9,548 nucleotides of DNA from Myxococcaceae bacterium (GTDB lineage Bacteria > Myxococcota > Myxococcia > Myxococcales > Myxococcaceae). The stretch is taken from the NCBI GenBank assembly GCA_018262385.1, contig JAGSPQ010000055.1, positions 1 to 9,548 on the forward strand. The letters are read 5' to 3'. The position numbers and the translations under genes are program-made. Each line of letters opens with the position of its first letter. The stretch's first letter is position 1. A model generated the notes under the pieces. That model ran no database searches and had not been told where the DNA came from. It saw only the letters and a list, made by a program, of their open reading frames with translations. Positions 1 through 7,190 of this stretch are shown piece by piece.

Positions 1-3000
1 TCCTGCTGGGTGATCAGGAAGTCGAACAGCTCGTACGGATCCGCGCCGTTGTCATGGCGGTAGACGCTGAGGTTGCCGAGGTCCGCCCAGCGGTCGGTGG
101 CGAACCCGTAGGGCACCCGGATCCGCTGGAGCGGATCGATGCCGTGGGTCCCGCGCCCGCTGCCCGGCTCGGCCAGGTCGGCCCACGAGACGTAGTCCAC
201 CGGCTGCTGGCGGCAGCGGCTGTACTTGCCGCCGACCTCGACGATCAGCCCGTCGAACAACGGGTGCCAGGCGCCGTTGGCCTCCTCGTCCCAGACCGCC
301 GGCTTGAAGTTGGCGACCTCGACGTCCTCGCAGCTCTGGATCAGCTCGAACTCCTTCTGCAGCTCGGAGTAGTGGAGGTCGCGGGTGTCCTTCGGGTTGG
401 CGAGGGTCGGAGCGCCGATCGAGAACCGGATCCCGAGGATGCCGCCGAAGTTGTCGAGCTTGTCGATCACGCCCACCCCGCGCGGCGAGCCGGCCCGGTA
501 GGAAGGCGCGTCGAGCACCGCCACCACGTCGCCGTAGAACATCCGCGCCGCCGCGAAGTCGTACGCGCCCAGGCCGATCAGATCCTGGGTGGCCTCGCCG
601 GCGTAGTCCATCGTCGAGGACTGCATGAACATCGCCAGCAGGTTCTTCTTCTCGTTCGGGTTGACCGGGTCGAAGTAGCGGGGGCCGACGCAGGCGCCGG
701 TGCCATCGAGCCCGGTGCACCTGGTGGTGTTCTTCCCGTTCTCGGTGCGCAGCTGCCAGTACTGCGGGCGGTAGTTGAACGCGTCGGACGAGCTGACGAA
801 GTTGTGCCGCAGCGCGATCGAGTGCCCCATCTCGTGGGTCACCACCGCGTAGTGGGCGCGGTGGGCGAGGTACTTGCGCATCGTCGCGGCGCGGGCGAGC
901 TGCACGTCCTTGCTCTGGTTGCGGTCGAACTTGCCGAACTTCTGCTCGAGCAGGTTGGCGAGATCCGCGATCGCGAGCGGGGCCGGAGCCTCGTTCATCA
1001 CGCAGGCGCCGCGCTCGGACAGGGCGAGCTCCTTGGCCTGGCGGATCTCGCGCTGCAGCGCCGGGTTCGCGCCCCGCAGCGGAGACGCCAGCTCGGCGAC
1101 CATGTTGCTGCTCAGCTTGCCGGCGCCGCCCGCGTACGACTGCATCATCTTGGTGGTGAGCGCCGCCTCGGTGGGGGTGTTGAGGGCGTGCCGGCGGCGG
1201 GCCTCGTAGACCGGCTTGGTGCTCGAGGGCGCGCGGGCGTCGAGGCGGATGCTCGCGCTGTCGCGGGCGAGCTGCTTGAGGTCCTTGAACAGCGGGCTGG
1301 CCTTCAGCGCCGCGATCCGGCCCGGGGCCTCGCCCACCTCGGCGATGCCGACCGACTCGGCCAGCAGCCGGTTGCGCTCGCCGGCGCTGAGCTTCGGCAG
1401 GCTGCCCTGGCTGGCGGCGGCCTCGGCGGCGCTCGCCCAGTCGCGAATGTAGTCCCCCTCGGTGATCTCCGAGGTGCTCAGCTCGCCCTTGATGTAGCGG
1501 GCGGTGTCGACGATGCCCTGGCTCCACAGGTCGGTGACGTGGGACCAGACGTTGATGCTCGCCGCCACCACTTCGCCGGTGAGCGGATCATTGGAGTCGA
1601 CCATGATTCCCCACGGCGACGGAGTCTGGGGAGTGGTGATGGTGTTGACCTGGTGGTAGCGCAGGTCGCCCTTGCGGACGTTGAGCGCGGCGCGGCAGGT
1701 GGTCAGCAGCGCGGTGTCGTTGGTCTGGGCGGCGTTGAAGCAGCTGAGCGCGGTCACGTCCTTCGGCAGCCGGGGCGAGCCGCAGGGCGACGGATCATTG
1801 GCCTCGACCGGGCTGTGGCACAGCACCACCAGCTCGGGCATCCTGGCCAGCGCGCGGACTCCGGCGGAGTACTTGCGCCTGGCGCCGATCGTCTCGGCGA
1901 GCGTGCTGCAGTCTTCGCCGGCGTAGGCGCGGCCGTCGCGGCAGTCGTCGACTTCCATCGCCAGATCGATCGCGTCCTGGTTGTCGTCCATCTGCCCCGA
2001 GTAGACCGGGTAGGTGGTGGCGCAGTTGGTGCCCTTGGTGCGAACGCACTCGGTGTAGACGGCGGTCTGCACCGCGCTGCGCAGGGCGACGTCCCACTCG
2101 TGGGCGGCCTTGCGGGTCGCGTCGAAGAACTCGGGGCTCGAGCCGTCGGAGTAGTACCAGGCGACCGGGCGGATCTTGCGATCCTTGAACGGCAGGGTGC
2201 ACGCCTGGCGGAAGGTGTCGCAGCGCGAGCCGCCGCCGACCGACTTGCACTCGTCCTCGGTGCCGTCCTTGTCCAGGTCGCGGTGCGGATCCGAGCCGGC
2301 GGGGGTGGTGGCGGGGGTGAAGCAGGAGACCGGGCCGGTCATCGCCGCCGCGTCCGCGTAGACGTGGCTGCGGTCCCAGATGTTGTAGCGGTTGATGAAG
2401 CGGTGCCACTGGGTGTCGGTCATCCCGTAGTTGCGGGCGTAGCCCTTGCGATCGGTGGTGAAGGCGCCGAACGCCTGGAACTTGAGCCCGTCCCAGTCCT
2501 GCGCCTCGTAGTCGTGGTCTTCCACCTTGCGGAACGACTGCCGAATCGTCAGCTCGACCGGAGAGCAGCCGGCCGCCGGCGCCGAGCCGCCCGAGAAGTC
2601 GGCGTCGAAGTAACAGGCCGGCATCACCCCGCCGCCCAGGTGCGACAGGTCGATCATCAGCGGGCGGGCGAACGCCTTGTTGGTGACGTCGAGGTAGCCG
2701 GCGGCCGGCTCGAAGTGCGGCGCGTCGGGGTGCTGCGGCTCGTTGACGACGTACGCCAGCGGCTCGTACTGCACGCCGCCGTAGACCCCGATCTGCGAGA
2801 GGGTGTCGTAGTCGAAGTTGTCGGTGCTGAGGTTCTTCGACCAGTCGACCCGGATCTTCTGCCGCTCGTACCAGGGGCGATCCGACTCGTTCTCTTCGAT
2901 GACGTTCATCTGCTCGCCGGTCGAAGGGTTGTACTGGCGCTTGATGTCGAAGTGGCTGGCGATCTTGTAGGCGGCGACCACGATCCCGTCGTGGGTGGCC

Positions 3001-3338
3001 TTGCCCGCGCCCTTGCCGTCGGAGCCCTCGACCCGCTCGTAGGCGAGGCGGGCGATCAGCAGATCCTCCTGCACCGTCCACTTGATGCGGGTCAGCGGCT
3101 GCGCGTAGGTCGAGGTGAAGAGGCCGTCTTGCGCCGCGCCGTAGCCGACGTCGACCAGCGTCCCTTGCGACCAGAACTCGGGGTCGTCGTTGACCGCCTT
3201 GAAGTCCTTGCCGATGAAGAACTCCTTGTCGAACGAGTCGGGCTGCACCCGGACGATTGGCGGCTGCTCTGCCGCGCAGCTGGCGAGGATCGCCGCTGCC
3301 GCCAGCAGCGACATCGAGGAGGGAAGGCGCGTCTTCAT
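1..3338 (-). CDS. Lipoprotein zinc metalloprotease, metzincin-like (C-terminus beyond window)
   Basis: About 1112 residues are visible; the frame is open to base 1, so the C-terminus is missing. The start is ATG at 3338, with GGAGAG five bases upstream. The N-terminus is a lipoprotein signal: a hydrophobic stretch ending in LASC, with Cys21 as the lipidation site, so the protein should be exported and membrane anchored. The zinc site HEMGHSIALRH begins at His835 (ligands His839 and His845, catalytic Glu836). A Met-turn-like STMDY follows with Met910. This pairing is that of metzincin-type peptidases, such as the large bacterial proteins carrying HExGHxLGLRHNF. Alanine replaces the usual metzincin glycine at position 8 of the motif. 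Residues 354-362 form a DxDxDGxxD calcium-loop-like motif next to several cysteines. The start overlaps the stop of the upstream beta-barrel gene. Substrate unknown. The protease class is well supported; the biological role is not. Confidence 0.88.
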   Translation of the reverse strand, partial: MKTRLPSSMSLLAAAAILASCAAEQPPIVRVQPDSFDKEFFIGKDFKAVNDDPEFWSQGTLVDVGYGAAQDGLFTSTYAQPLTRIKWTVQEDLLIARLAYERVEGSDGKGAGKATHDGIVVAAYKIASHFDIKRQYNPSTGEQMNVIEENESDRPWYERQKIRVDWSKNLSTDNFDYDTLSQIGVYGGVQYEPLAYVVNEPQHPDAPHFEPAAGYLDVTNKAFARPLMIDLSHLGGGVMPACYFDADFSGGSAPAAGCSPVELTIRQSFRKVEDHDYEAQDWDGLKFQAFGAFTTDRKGYARNYGMTDTQWHRFINRYNIWDRSHVYADAAAMTGPVSCFTPATTPAGSDPHRDLDKDGTEDECKSVGGGSRCDTFRQACTLPFKDRKIRPVAWYYSDGSSPEFFDATRKAAHEWDVALRSAVQTAVYTECVRTKGTNCATTYPVYSGQMDDNQDAIDLAMEVDDCRDGRAYAGEDCSTLAETIGARRKYSAGVRALARMPELVVLCHSPVEANDPSPCGSPRLPKDVTALSCFNAAQTNDTALLTTCRAALNVRKGDLRYHQVNTITTPQTPSPWGIMVDSNDPLTGEVVAASINVWSHVTDLWSQGIVDTARYIKGELSTSEITEGDYIRDWASAAEAAASQGSLPKLSAGERNRLLAESVGIAEVGEAPGRIAALKASPLFKDLKQLARDSASIRLDARAPSSTKPVYEARRRHALNTPTEAALTTKMMQSYAGGAGKLSSNMVAELASPLRGANPALQREIRQAKELALSERGACVMNEAPAPLAIADLANLLEQKFGKFDRNQSKDVQLARAATMRKYLAHRAHYAVVTHEMGHSIALRHNFVSSSDAFNYRPQYWQLRTENGKNTTRCTGLDGTGACVGPRYFDPVNPNEKKNLLAMFMQSSTMDYAGEATQDLIGLGAYDFAAARMFYGDVVAVLDAPSYRAGSPRGVGVIDKLDNFGGILGIRFSIGAPTLANPKDTRDLHYSELQKEFELIQSCEDVEVANFKPAVWDEEANGAWHPLFDGLIVEVGGKYSRCRQQPVDYVSWADLAEPGSGRGTHGIDPLQRIRVPYGFATDRWADLGNLSVYRHDNGADPYELFDFLITQQ
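3335..3338 (-). promoter_or_regulatory. ATGA stop/start overlap coupling barrel and protease genes
   Basis: On the minus strand the barrel gene's TGA stop (3337-3335) shares bases with the protease ATG (3338-3336). A GGAGAG sequence at 3349-3344 lies inside the end of the barrel gene, five bases before the ATG. This is the classical arrangement for translational coupling and suggests the two proteins are made together in a fixed ratio. Confidence 0.85.
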
Positions 3339-4360
3339 GTGGACTCTCCAAGGAGGCCCGACACCGCGGCTTCAACGTCGAAGCTGAGGTCGAGGTACAG
3401 CGTGGTGTTGCGGTTGAACAACGGGAAGTAGCGGGTGCCGTAGGTATTGAGCTGCGGCGAGAAGGTCGAAGCGCCGACGGTGATGCCGATCGGCTTGAAC
3501 AGCTGCCAGCTCACCGCCAGCTCGAAGTTGGTGAAGCTGCGCATCGGGGTGTCGCGGGCCTCGGTGATCGGCCCCAGCTCGGCGGGCACGGCGGCCAGCG
3601 GGTACAGCCAAAGGTGCGAGAGGTGGAAGGCGGCGTTGATCGACAGCTTCTCGATCGGAGCGAAGCCGATCGCCGCGCCGTGGGTCAGATCCGAGTGGGC
3701 GTTGCGGCGGCCGGTGGTGAGGAACTCCGCGCACGCGGCGGCGAGCGGGTTGCCGCAGGCGGCGATGCTGGGCGCGTCGTTCAGCCCGGTGGTGTAGCGG
3801 TGGAAGCGGTAGCTGTAGCGGCCGGTGTACGCGACCGTCAGCCCGAAGCCGAAGGTGCGCGAGAGGGCGAGCCCCGGCCCGATCGCCAGCAGCCGGGTCG
3901 CGCCGTGCGAGAGCTTCGAGGTCGGCAGGGTGACCCGCACGTCGCCCCCGATGCGGATCCGGGTGAACGGCTCGGTGAACCCCGAGACGCCGACCTCGAG
4001 CGCCAGATCCGACAGCTCGACCTCGTTGCGGTGGTTGGTGCTGTCGGAGGCGGTGAACTCCTGCCCGAGGAACAGCCGCCCGCGCACGAAGAGCTGATCA
4101 TTGAAGTGCCACTCGGGGATGATCCCGAGCCGGTGCGACCAGGTCGGGTTGTACTGGGGCTCGGCGGCGCGATCGAACGTATAGGCGGTCGCCTGGTGCC
4201 CGTACGTCAGCGCCGACCCGCGATAACCCGGCTTCGCCTTCGGTGGGACGGCCGAGCTGGCGGTGGAGACCTGCGCGTGTGCCACGAAACTGGCGACGAT
4301 CGCGATCAGGCCGACAAGGCCGGCGTGGTTTGAGCTCTGGAGTGGGCGCCCTGAGTACAT
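3335..4360 (-). CDS. Secreted outer-membrane beta-barrel protein, unknown substrate
   Basis: A 341-residue protein. Residues 1-29 are a signal peptide (hydrophobic core about residues 13-27) with a likely signal peptidase I site AHA|Q after residue 29. The rest has alternating polar/hydrophobic stretches rich in Tyr, Phe, Trp, Gly and Thr, for example the segments around GIIPEWHFNDQLFVRGRLFL and GFGLTVAYTGRYSYRF. This is typical of transmembrane beta-strands in outer-membrane barrels. Two close cysteines (202 and 210) sit in a probable loop and could form a disulfide. I chose ATG 4360 because AAGG lies eight bases upstream. An in-frame TTG at 4399 would add 13 residues, but its GGAGG abuts the start codon with no spacer. 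The gene ends overlapping the metalloprotease start, so the products probably work together at the outer membrane. I do not recognise a specific family. Confidence 0.8.
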   Translation of the reverse strand: MYSGRPLQSSNHAGLVGLIAIVASFVAHAQVSTASSAVPPKAKPGYRGSALTYGHQATAYTFDRAAEPQYNPTWSHRLGIIPEWHFNDQLFVRGRLFLGQEFTASDSTNHRNEVELSDLALEVGVSGFTEPFTRIRIGGDVRVTLPTSKLSHGATRLLAIGPGLALSRTFGFGLTVAYTGRYSYRFHRYTTGLNDAPSIAACGNPLAAACAEFLTTGRRNAHSDLTHGAAIGFAPIEKLSINAAFHLSHLWLYPLAAVPAELGPITEARDTPMRSFTNFELAVSWQLFKPIGITVGASTFSPQLNTYGTRYFPLFNRNTTLYLDLSFDVEAAVSGLLGEST

Positions 4361-4385
4361 TGCGCGGGCCTTGTGCAGCTTGCGG

Positions 4386-4463
4386 GCCAGCGCCGACAAC
4401 CTCCACTGAACGACAGGGTCAGTGATTCTGGGGCAGTAGGGCCCGGAGCGCGTCGGCGCTGGC
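4386..4463 (-). repeat. 12-bp perfect inverted repeat in the barrel-gene leader
   Basis: GCCAGCGCCGAC at 4386-4397 on the plus strand is the exact reverse complement of GTCGGCGCTGGC at 4452-4463, separated by 54 bases. In minus-strand RNA the first arm begins six bases after the stop of the WGR gene, and the second arm ends 25 bases before the ATG of the barrel gene. The stem would be GC-rich and enclose a smaller hairpin. There is no U-run, so it is not a standard intrinsic terminator. It could be a leader structure, an RNA-processing site or a Rho-related pause. The arms are seen directly; the function is inferred. Confidence 0.6.
4404..4424 (-). repeat. Nested 6-bp inverted repeat inside the leader loop
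   Basis: CACTGA (4404-4409) and TCAGTG (4419-4424) are perfect inverted repeats with a nine-base spacer. They sit wholly inside the loop of the larger 12-bp repeat. One arm touches the GGAGG at 4400-4404 that precedes the in-frame TTG at 4399. It could be a small RNA hairpin or a half-site pair for a dimeric regulator; six base pairs alone is weak evidence. Confidence 0.4.
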
Positions 4464-4468
4464 GCCCG

Positions 4469-5806
4469 TCACTCGCCGACGGAGGTGTAGCGGGAGTACT
4501 CGTCGTCCGGCTCCCCCTCCAGCTCGCGCTGCTCTCCCAGCTCGACCATCGGGAACGCCTTCGCCAGCCCGTCCTTCTGGGCCTCGAGGTAGTTGTCGTC
4601 GAGGATCAGCTTCTTCAGGTGGGCGAACTTCGCCTGGTGCTTGATCAGCGCGGCCGCGCCGTCCTGGAACAGCACCCCCATCGACAGGTCGAGCACCTTC
4701 AGCTGCGGCAGCACCTTCGACGAGGCGATCGCGTCGATCAGCTCGACCTCCCACTCCGAGTTCTTCAGGCCCAGCGTCTCGAGCTTCGGCAGCCCCTTGC
4801 CGCTCAGGATTCCCGCCAGCGACTTCACCGACGAGCTGCAGCCGTAGTCCTCGCGGCCGAACATCAGCTCGAGGTGCTTGAGCTTCGGCAGGGTGGCCGC
4901 GCCGAGATCCTTCGGCACCGACTCGTCGAGCCCGCCCGACTCGAAGGCGAACGTCTCCAGGTGCGGGGCGTCGATCTTCCCCAGCTTGATCGGAGTGCCC
5001 CCGTCGCTGCCCGAGGCGCCCTGCATCCGCAGCTCCTTCAGCCGGGGAGCGGCCTTCCACAGCGGGCGGAGGTCGCCGATCCGCCGCCACGACGTCTGGT
5101 CCATGTGCTCGGCGTCGGGGCTCAGGTCCACCTTCTCCAGCAGCGGCAGCGGGCCCGCCTTGCCGATCGCCCCAATCAGCTCCTCGTAGTGCCAGTCGAT
5201 GTCGCCGCCGACCCGGGGAGGCAGGCCGAGCGTCAGCGTCCGCACCAGCCGGCCGGCGGGGTGGGCGAGCGCACGGGCGAGCACCATCGCGACGGTGTTC
5301 TCCTCGTCGGGCTCTTCATTCGAGATCAGCTCGAACCGGCTGATCGCGCCGAAGGCCCACTCGAACGCCGCGCCGTCGATGCCGCCCCCGATCGCGCGCT
5401 CGGCTTCCTGCTGCCGCTGCAGGTTCGGCTTTCCGCCGCAGGCCTGGGCGATCACCTCGCCCCACGGCTCGCTCTTCTCCAGCAGCCAGTCGGCGTAGAT
5501 CTTCCACCCCACCTCGTCCCCGGGAGCCAGAGCGATCTTCGCCTCCAGCTCCTCGTTGGCCTGCGCCGGGCGGGTGACCGGCGCCTCTCCCGACGGCGCG
5601 GACACCAGCTGGTAGCCCTTCTTCTCTTTCTCGGCGCACAGCTTGTCGTGGGCCTTGCGCGCCTCGGCGGGGGAGTCGAAGTCCTGGACCTTCTGTTGGC
5701 CGTCGGTGCCGATCCGCCCCCAGCGGGCGGTGAACGACTCCCCTTCGAGCTCGATTTCCCAGAACTTCTTCGACGTCCCCTCGACGAACTCGTACCGGCG
5801 GGCCAT
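4469..5806 (-). CDS. WGR domain + TIGR02996 repeat-companion + leucine-rich protein
   Basis: A 445-residue protein with no signal peptide, so probably cytoplasmic. Residues 1-70 are a WGR domain: an opening like MARRYEFVEGTSKKFWEIEL, then the signature Trp29-Gly30-Arg31. Residues about 87-121 match the TIGR02996 repeat-companion pattern (acidic/proline stretch, then IYADWL and a GEVIAQA-type end). Residues about 185-425 hold irregular leucine-rich repeats with phrases such as LPKLKHLEL, LPKLETLGL and LPQLKVLDL, which would form a curved protein-binding solenoid. WGR domains occur in PARPs and in bacterial proteins of unclear role; TIGR02996 commonly accompanies repeat proteins in myxobacteria and planctomycetes. 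ATG 5806 is chosen because GGAGAG lies six bases upstream and the WGR domain begins there; the open frame further upstream (to 5869) overlaps the preceding gene. It lies 13 bases after the phosphoesterase stop, so the two are probably co-transcribed. The partner is unknown. Confidence 0.87.
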   Translation of the reverse strand: MARRYEFVEGTSKKFWEIELEGESFTARWGRIGTDGQQKVQDFDSPAEARKAHDKLCAEKEKKGYQLVSAPSGEAPVTRPAQANEELEAKIALAPGDEVGWKIYADWLLEKSEPWGEVIAQACGGKPNLQRQQEAERAIGGGIDGAAFEWAFGAISRFELISNEEPDEENTVAMVLARALAHPAGRLVRTLTLGLPPRVGGDIDWHYEELIGAIGKAGPLPLLEKVDLSPDAEHMDQTSWRRIGDLRPLWKAAPRLKELRMQGASGSDGGTPIKLGKIDAPHLETFAFESGGLDESVPKDLGAATLPKLKHLELMFGREDYGCSSSVKSLAGILSGKGLPKLETLGLKNSEWEVELIDAIASSKVLPQLKVLDLSMGVLFQDGAAALIKHQAKFAHLKKLILDDNYLEAQKDGLAKAFPMVELGEQRELEGEPDDEYSRYTSVGE

Positions 5807-5812
5807 GGGTTT

Positions 5813-5818
5813 CTCTCC
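5813..5818 (-). promoter_or_regulatory. Ribosome binding site fixing the WGR gene start
   Basis: GGAGAG on the minus strand, six bases before ATG 5806. It lies one base after the TAA stop of the phosphoesterase gene (5822-5820), so re-initiation by terminating ribosomes is likely. It decides the start in favour of 5806 over the open frame upstream. Confidence 0.8.
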
Positions 5819-5819
5819 G

Positions 5820-7169
5820 TTACGGCGGGGGGAAATCGATCTTGCACTGCGCGTCTTTGGCCGGATCAATCACCGCCGCCGGCAGCGACGGCACGGTGAA
5901 GTCGGGCGCGGTGAAGTCGAACATGTCGAGCAGCGGCCAGGCGTTGGCGTCGCGGGCGGTGAGCGCCTTCAAGCCGAAGCGGGCCTCGACGAAGCGGGTG
6001 ACCGAGGTGTGGTCGATCGGCTCGTGCGAGACGTAGCCGCGCCGGGCGAACGGAGAGACCACGATCAGCGGGCTGCGAAAGCCGAGGTGATCGAACCGGC
6101 GGGTGTCGTCGCCCACCGGCAGGAACGCGTCCGGCTCGCACGCCTTCGGGGGCGGCACGCTGTCGTAGAAGCCGCCGTGCTCGTCATAGAGGAAGATCAG
6201 CACCGTCTTCGGCCACAGCGGCGAGGCGAGCACCGCGTTGACCACCTTGGCGGTGAAGGCCTGACCCACCTGGATGTTCGACGCCGGGTGCTCGTCGCTC
6301 TGGTTGCCCGCCACGCCCGCCGCGTACGAGGCCTCGACCACCGACACGCTGGCAAGGGTGCCGGCGGCGGCGGAGGCGAAGAAGCCCGCGTCCGGATCGT
6401 CGACCTTCACGAAGTTGTTCAGGTTGGTGGACAAGAGCCCGTAGAACACCGCGGTCGAGGCCACGTCGGTCACGTACGATCTCCACGACACCTTCGCGGC
6501 GTTGAGCCGGGTGAACAGGCTCTGCACCGTCTTGCCGGCCGGATCCTTCTCCGGGGCGATGCCGTTGGCGATCGCGCCCCACGAGGTGCCCGCCCAGTAA
6601 TAGAGCCGGTTGGGCTGGGTCGGCCCCATCACGCTCGAGAAGTGCCGGTCGGACAGCGCGAAGGTCCGCGCCACCGCGTAGTAGTAGGGAAGATCCGTCT
6701 CGTCGAAGTAGCCCAGCGCGCGAGCGCCGCCCGGCTCGTTGGTGATCACGAACCCGTCCATCCCTCCGTCGTTGAACTGGCGGTGCGACGCGTTCCACGA
6801 GTGGGCCACGTCGGGGATGCAGTACTTCGTCTCGTGGTACCGCTTGATCGGGTTGCCCGCCGGGTCGGGGTTGGTGGCGTCGGGCGAGGCGACGGTCACT
6901 CCGCCGTGCGACAGCTTCGAGAGGTAATGATCGAACGAGCGGTTCTCCTGCATCACCAGCACGATGTGCTCGAACGGCATTTGCTCGCCCAGCAGGGTGT
7001 CCCCGGCGAGCGTCTCCGACGCCAGCGCTCCGGCCTTGAACTCACAGGCCTCGCGGCGCGCCTTCGCCTGCTCCGCGCTCATCCCTGCATCGACGGTGGC
7101 AGGAGGGTTGGGACAACCGAGCAGCAGCACCGCGGCGGCGAGGGTCAGGATTCTCACCCCCCGAGGCAT
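5820..7169 (-). CDS. Lipoprotein phosphoesterase (phospholipase C/acid phosphatase AcpA superfamily)
   Basis: A 449-residue protein expected to hydrolyse phosphate esters, either phospholipids or soluble phosphomonoesters, outside the cytoplasm. The N-terminus is a lipoprotein signal ending in LLGC with Cys19 as the lipidated residue, followed by a linker to about residue 65. The catalytic domain has the superfamily's hallmarks in order: MQENRSFDHY at 73-82 (metal-binding Glu75/Asn76), MGPTQPNR at 181-188 (Thr184 as probable nucleophile), DEHP at 292-295, and YDEHGGFYD at 328-336. Four further cysteines (42, 117, 344, 442) could form two disulfides. It appears complete but ends soon after the catalytic domain, without the extra C-terminal domains of haemolytic phospholipases. 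It sits 21 bases after the TPR-tailed gene and 13 before the WGR gene, so it is probably the middle gene of an operon. Lipid versus phosphatase specificity cannot be read from sequence. Confidence 0.92.
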   Translation of the reverse strand: MPRGVRILTLAAAVLLLGCPNPPATVDAGMSAEQAKARREACEFKAGALASETLAGDTLLGEQMPFEHIVLVMQENRSFDHYLSKLSHGGVTVASPDATNPDPAGNPIKRYHETKYCIPDVAHSWNASHRQFNDGGMDGFVITNEPGGARALGYFDETDLPYYYAVARTFALSDRHFSSVMGPTQPNRLYYWAGTSWGAIANGIAPEKDPAGKTVQSLFTRLNAAKVSWRSYVTDVASTAVFYGLLSTNLNNFVKVDDPDAGFFASAAAGTLASVSVVEASYAAGVAGNQSDEHPASNIQVGQAFTAKVVNAVLASPLWPKTVLIFLYDEHGGFYDSVPPPKACEPDAFLPVGDDTRRFDHLGFRSPLIVVSPFARRGYVSHEPIDHTSVTRFVEARFGLKALTARDANAWPLLDMFDFTAPDFTVPSLPAAVIDPAKDAQCKIDFPPP

Positions 7170-7170
7170 A

Positions 7171-7187
7171 GCCCATTCGGGCCCTCC
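7171..7187 (-). promoter_or_regulatory. Split ribosome binding site: hairpin fills the SD-ATG spacer
   Basis: Upstream of ATG 7169 the only good Shine-Dalgarno is GGAGG at 7187-7183, 13 bases away, which is too far for efficient use. The spacer is GCCCGAATGGGC (7182-7171) plus one T. It can fold into a four-base-pair GC stem with a GAAU loop, bringing the GGAGG next to the start codon. The geometry is seen directly; that it works this way is inferred by analogy with hairpin-shortened sites described in phage T4 genes 25 and 38. Confidence 0.5.
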
Positions 7188-7190
7188 GCT

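Larger units (their letters stand above)
4361..4468. other. 108-base intergenic gap between WGR and barrel genes
   Basis: This is the only sizeable gap in the minus-strand gene series. It holds the two nested inverted repeats, an unused-looking GGAGG and the AAGG of the barrel gene. I see no convincing -35/-10 promoter pair and no intrinsic terminator with a U-run, so whether the barrel/protease pair has its own promoter cannot be decided from sequence. Confidence 0.5.

Noticed and set aside
1580..1810. Repeated CGGATCATTGG phrase near 1585 and 1791
   Set aside because: Both copies encode similar Asn-Asp-Pro phrases within the same protein, are short, and have no flanking similarity, so they are not treated as a DNA repeat.
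54..3431. Very long plus-strand open frame of 1125 codons opposite the metalloprotease
   Set aside because: Its translation is low-complexity Val/Gly/Ala/Arg/Leu with no recognisable motif. The opposite strand has a lipobox, a zinc site and a Met-turn. Long antisense frames are expected in GC-rich coding DNA.
4447..4468. Intrinsic terminator after the WGR gene
   Set aside because: The local GGCG/CGCC hairpin has only four pairs and no U-run follows, so termination here is not supported.
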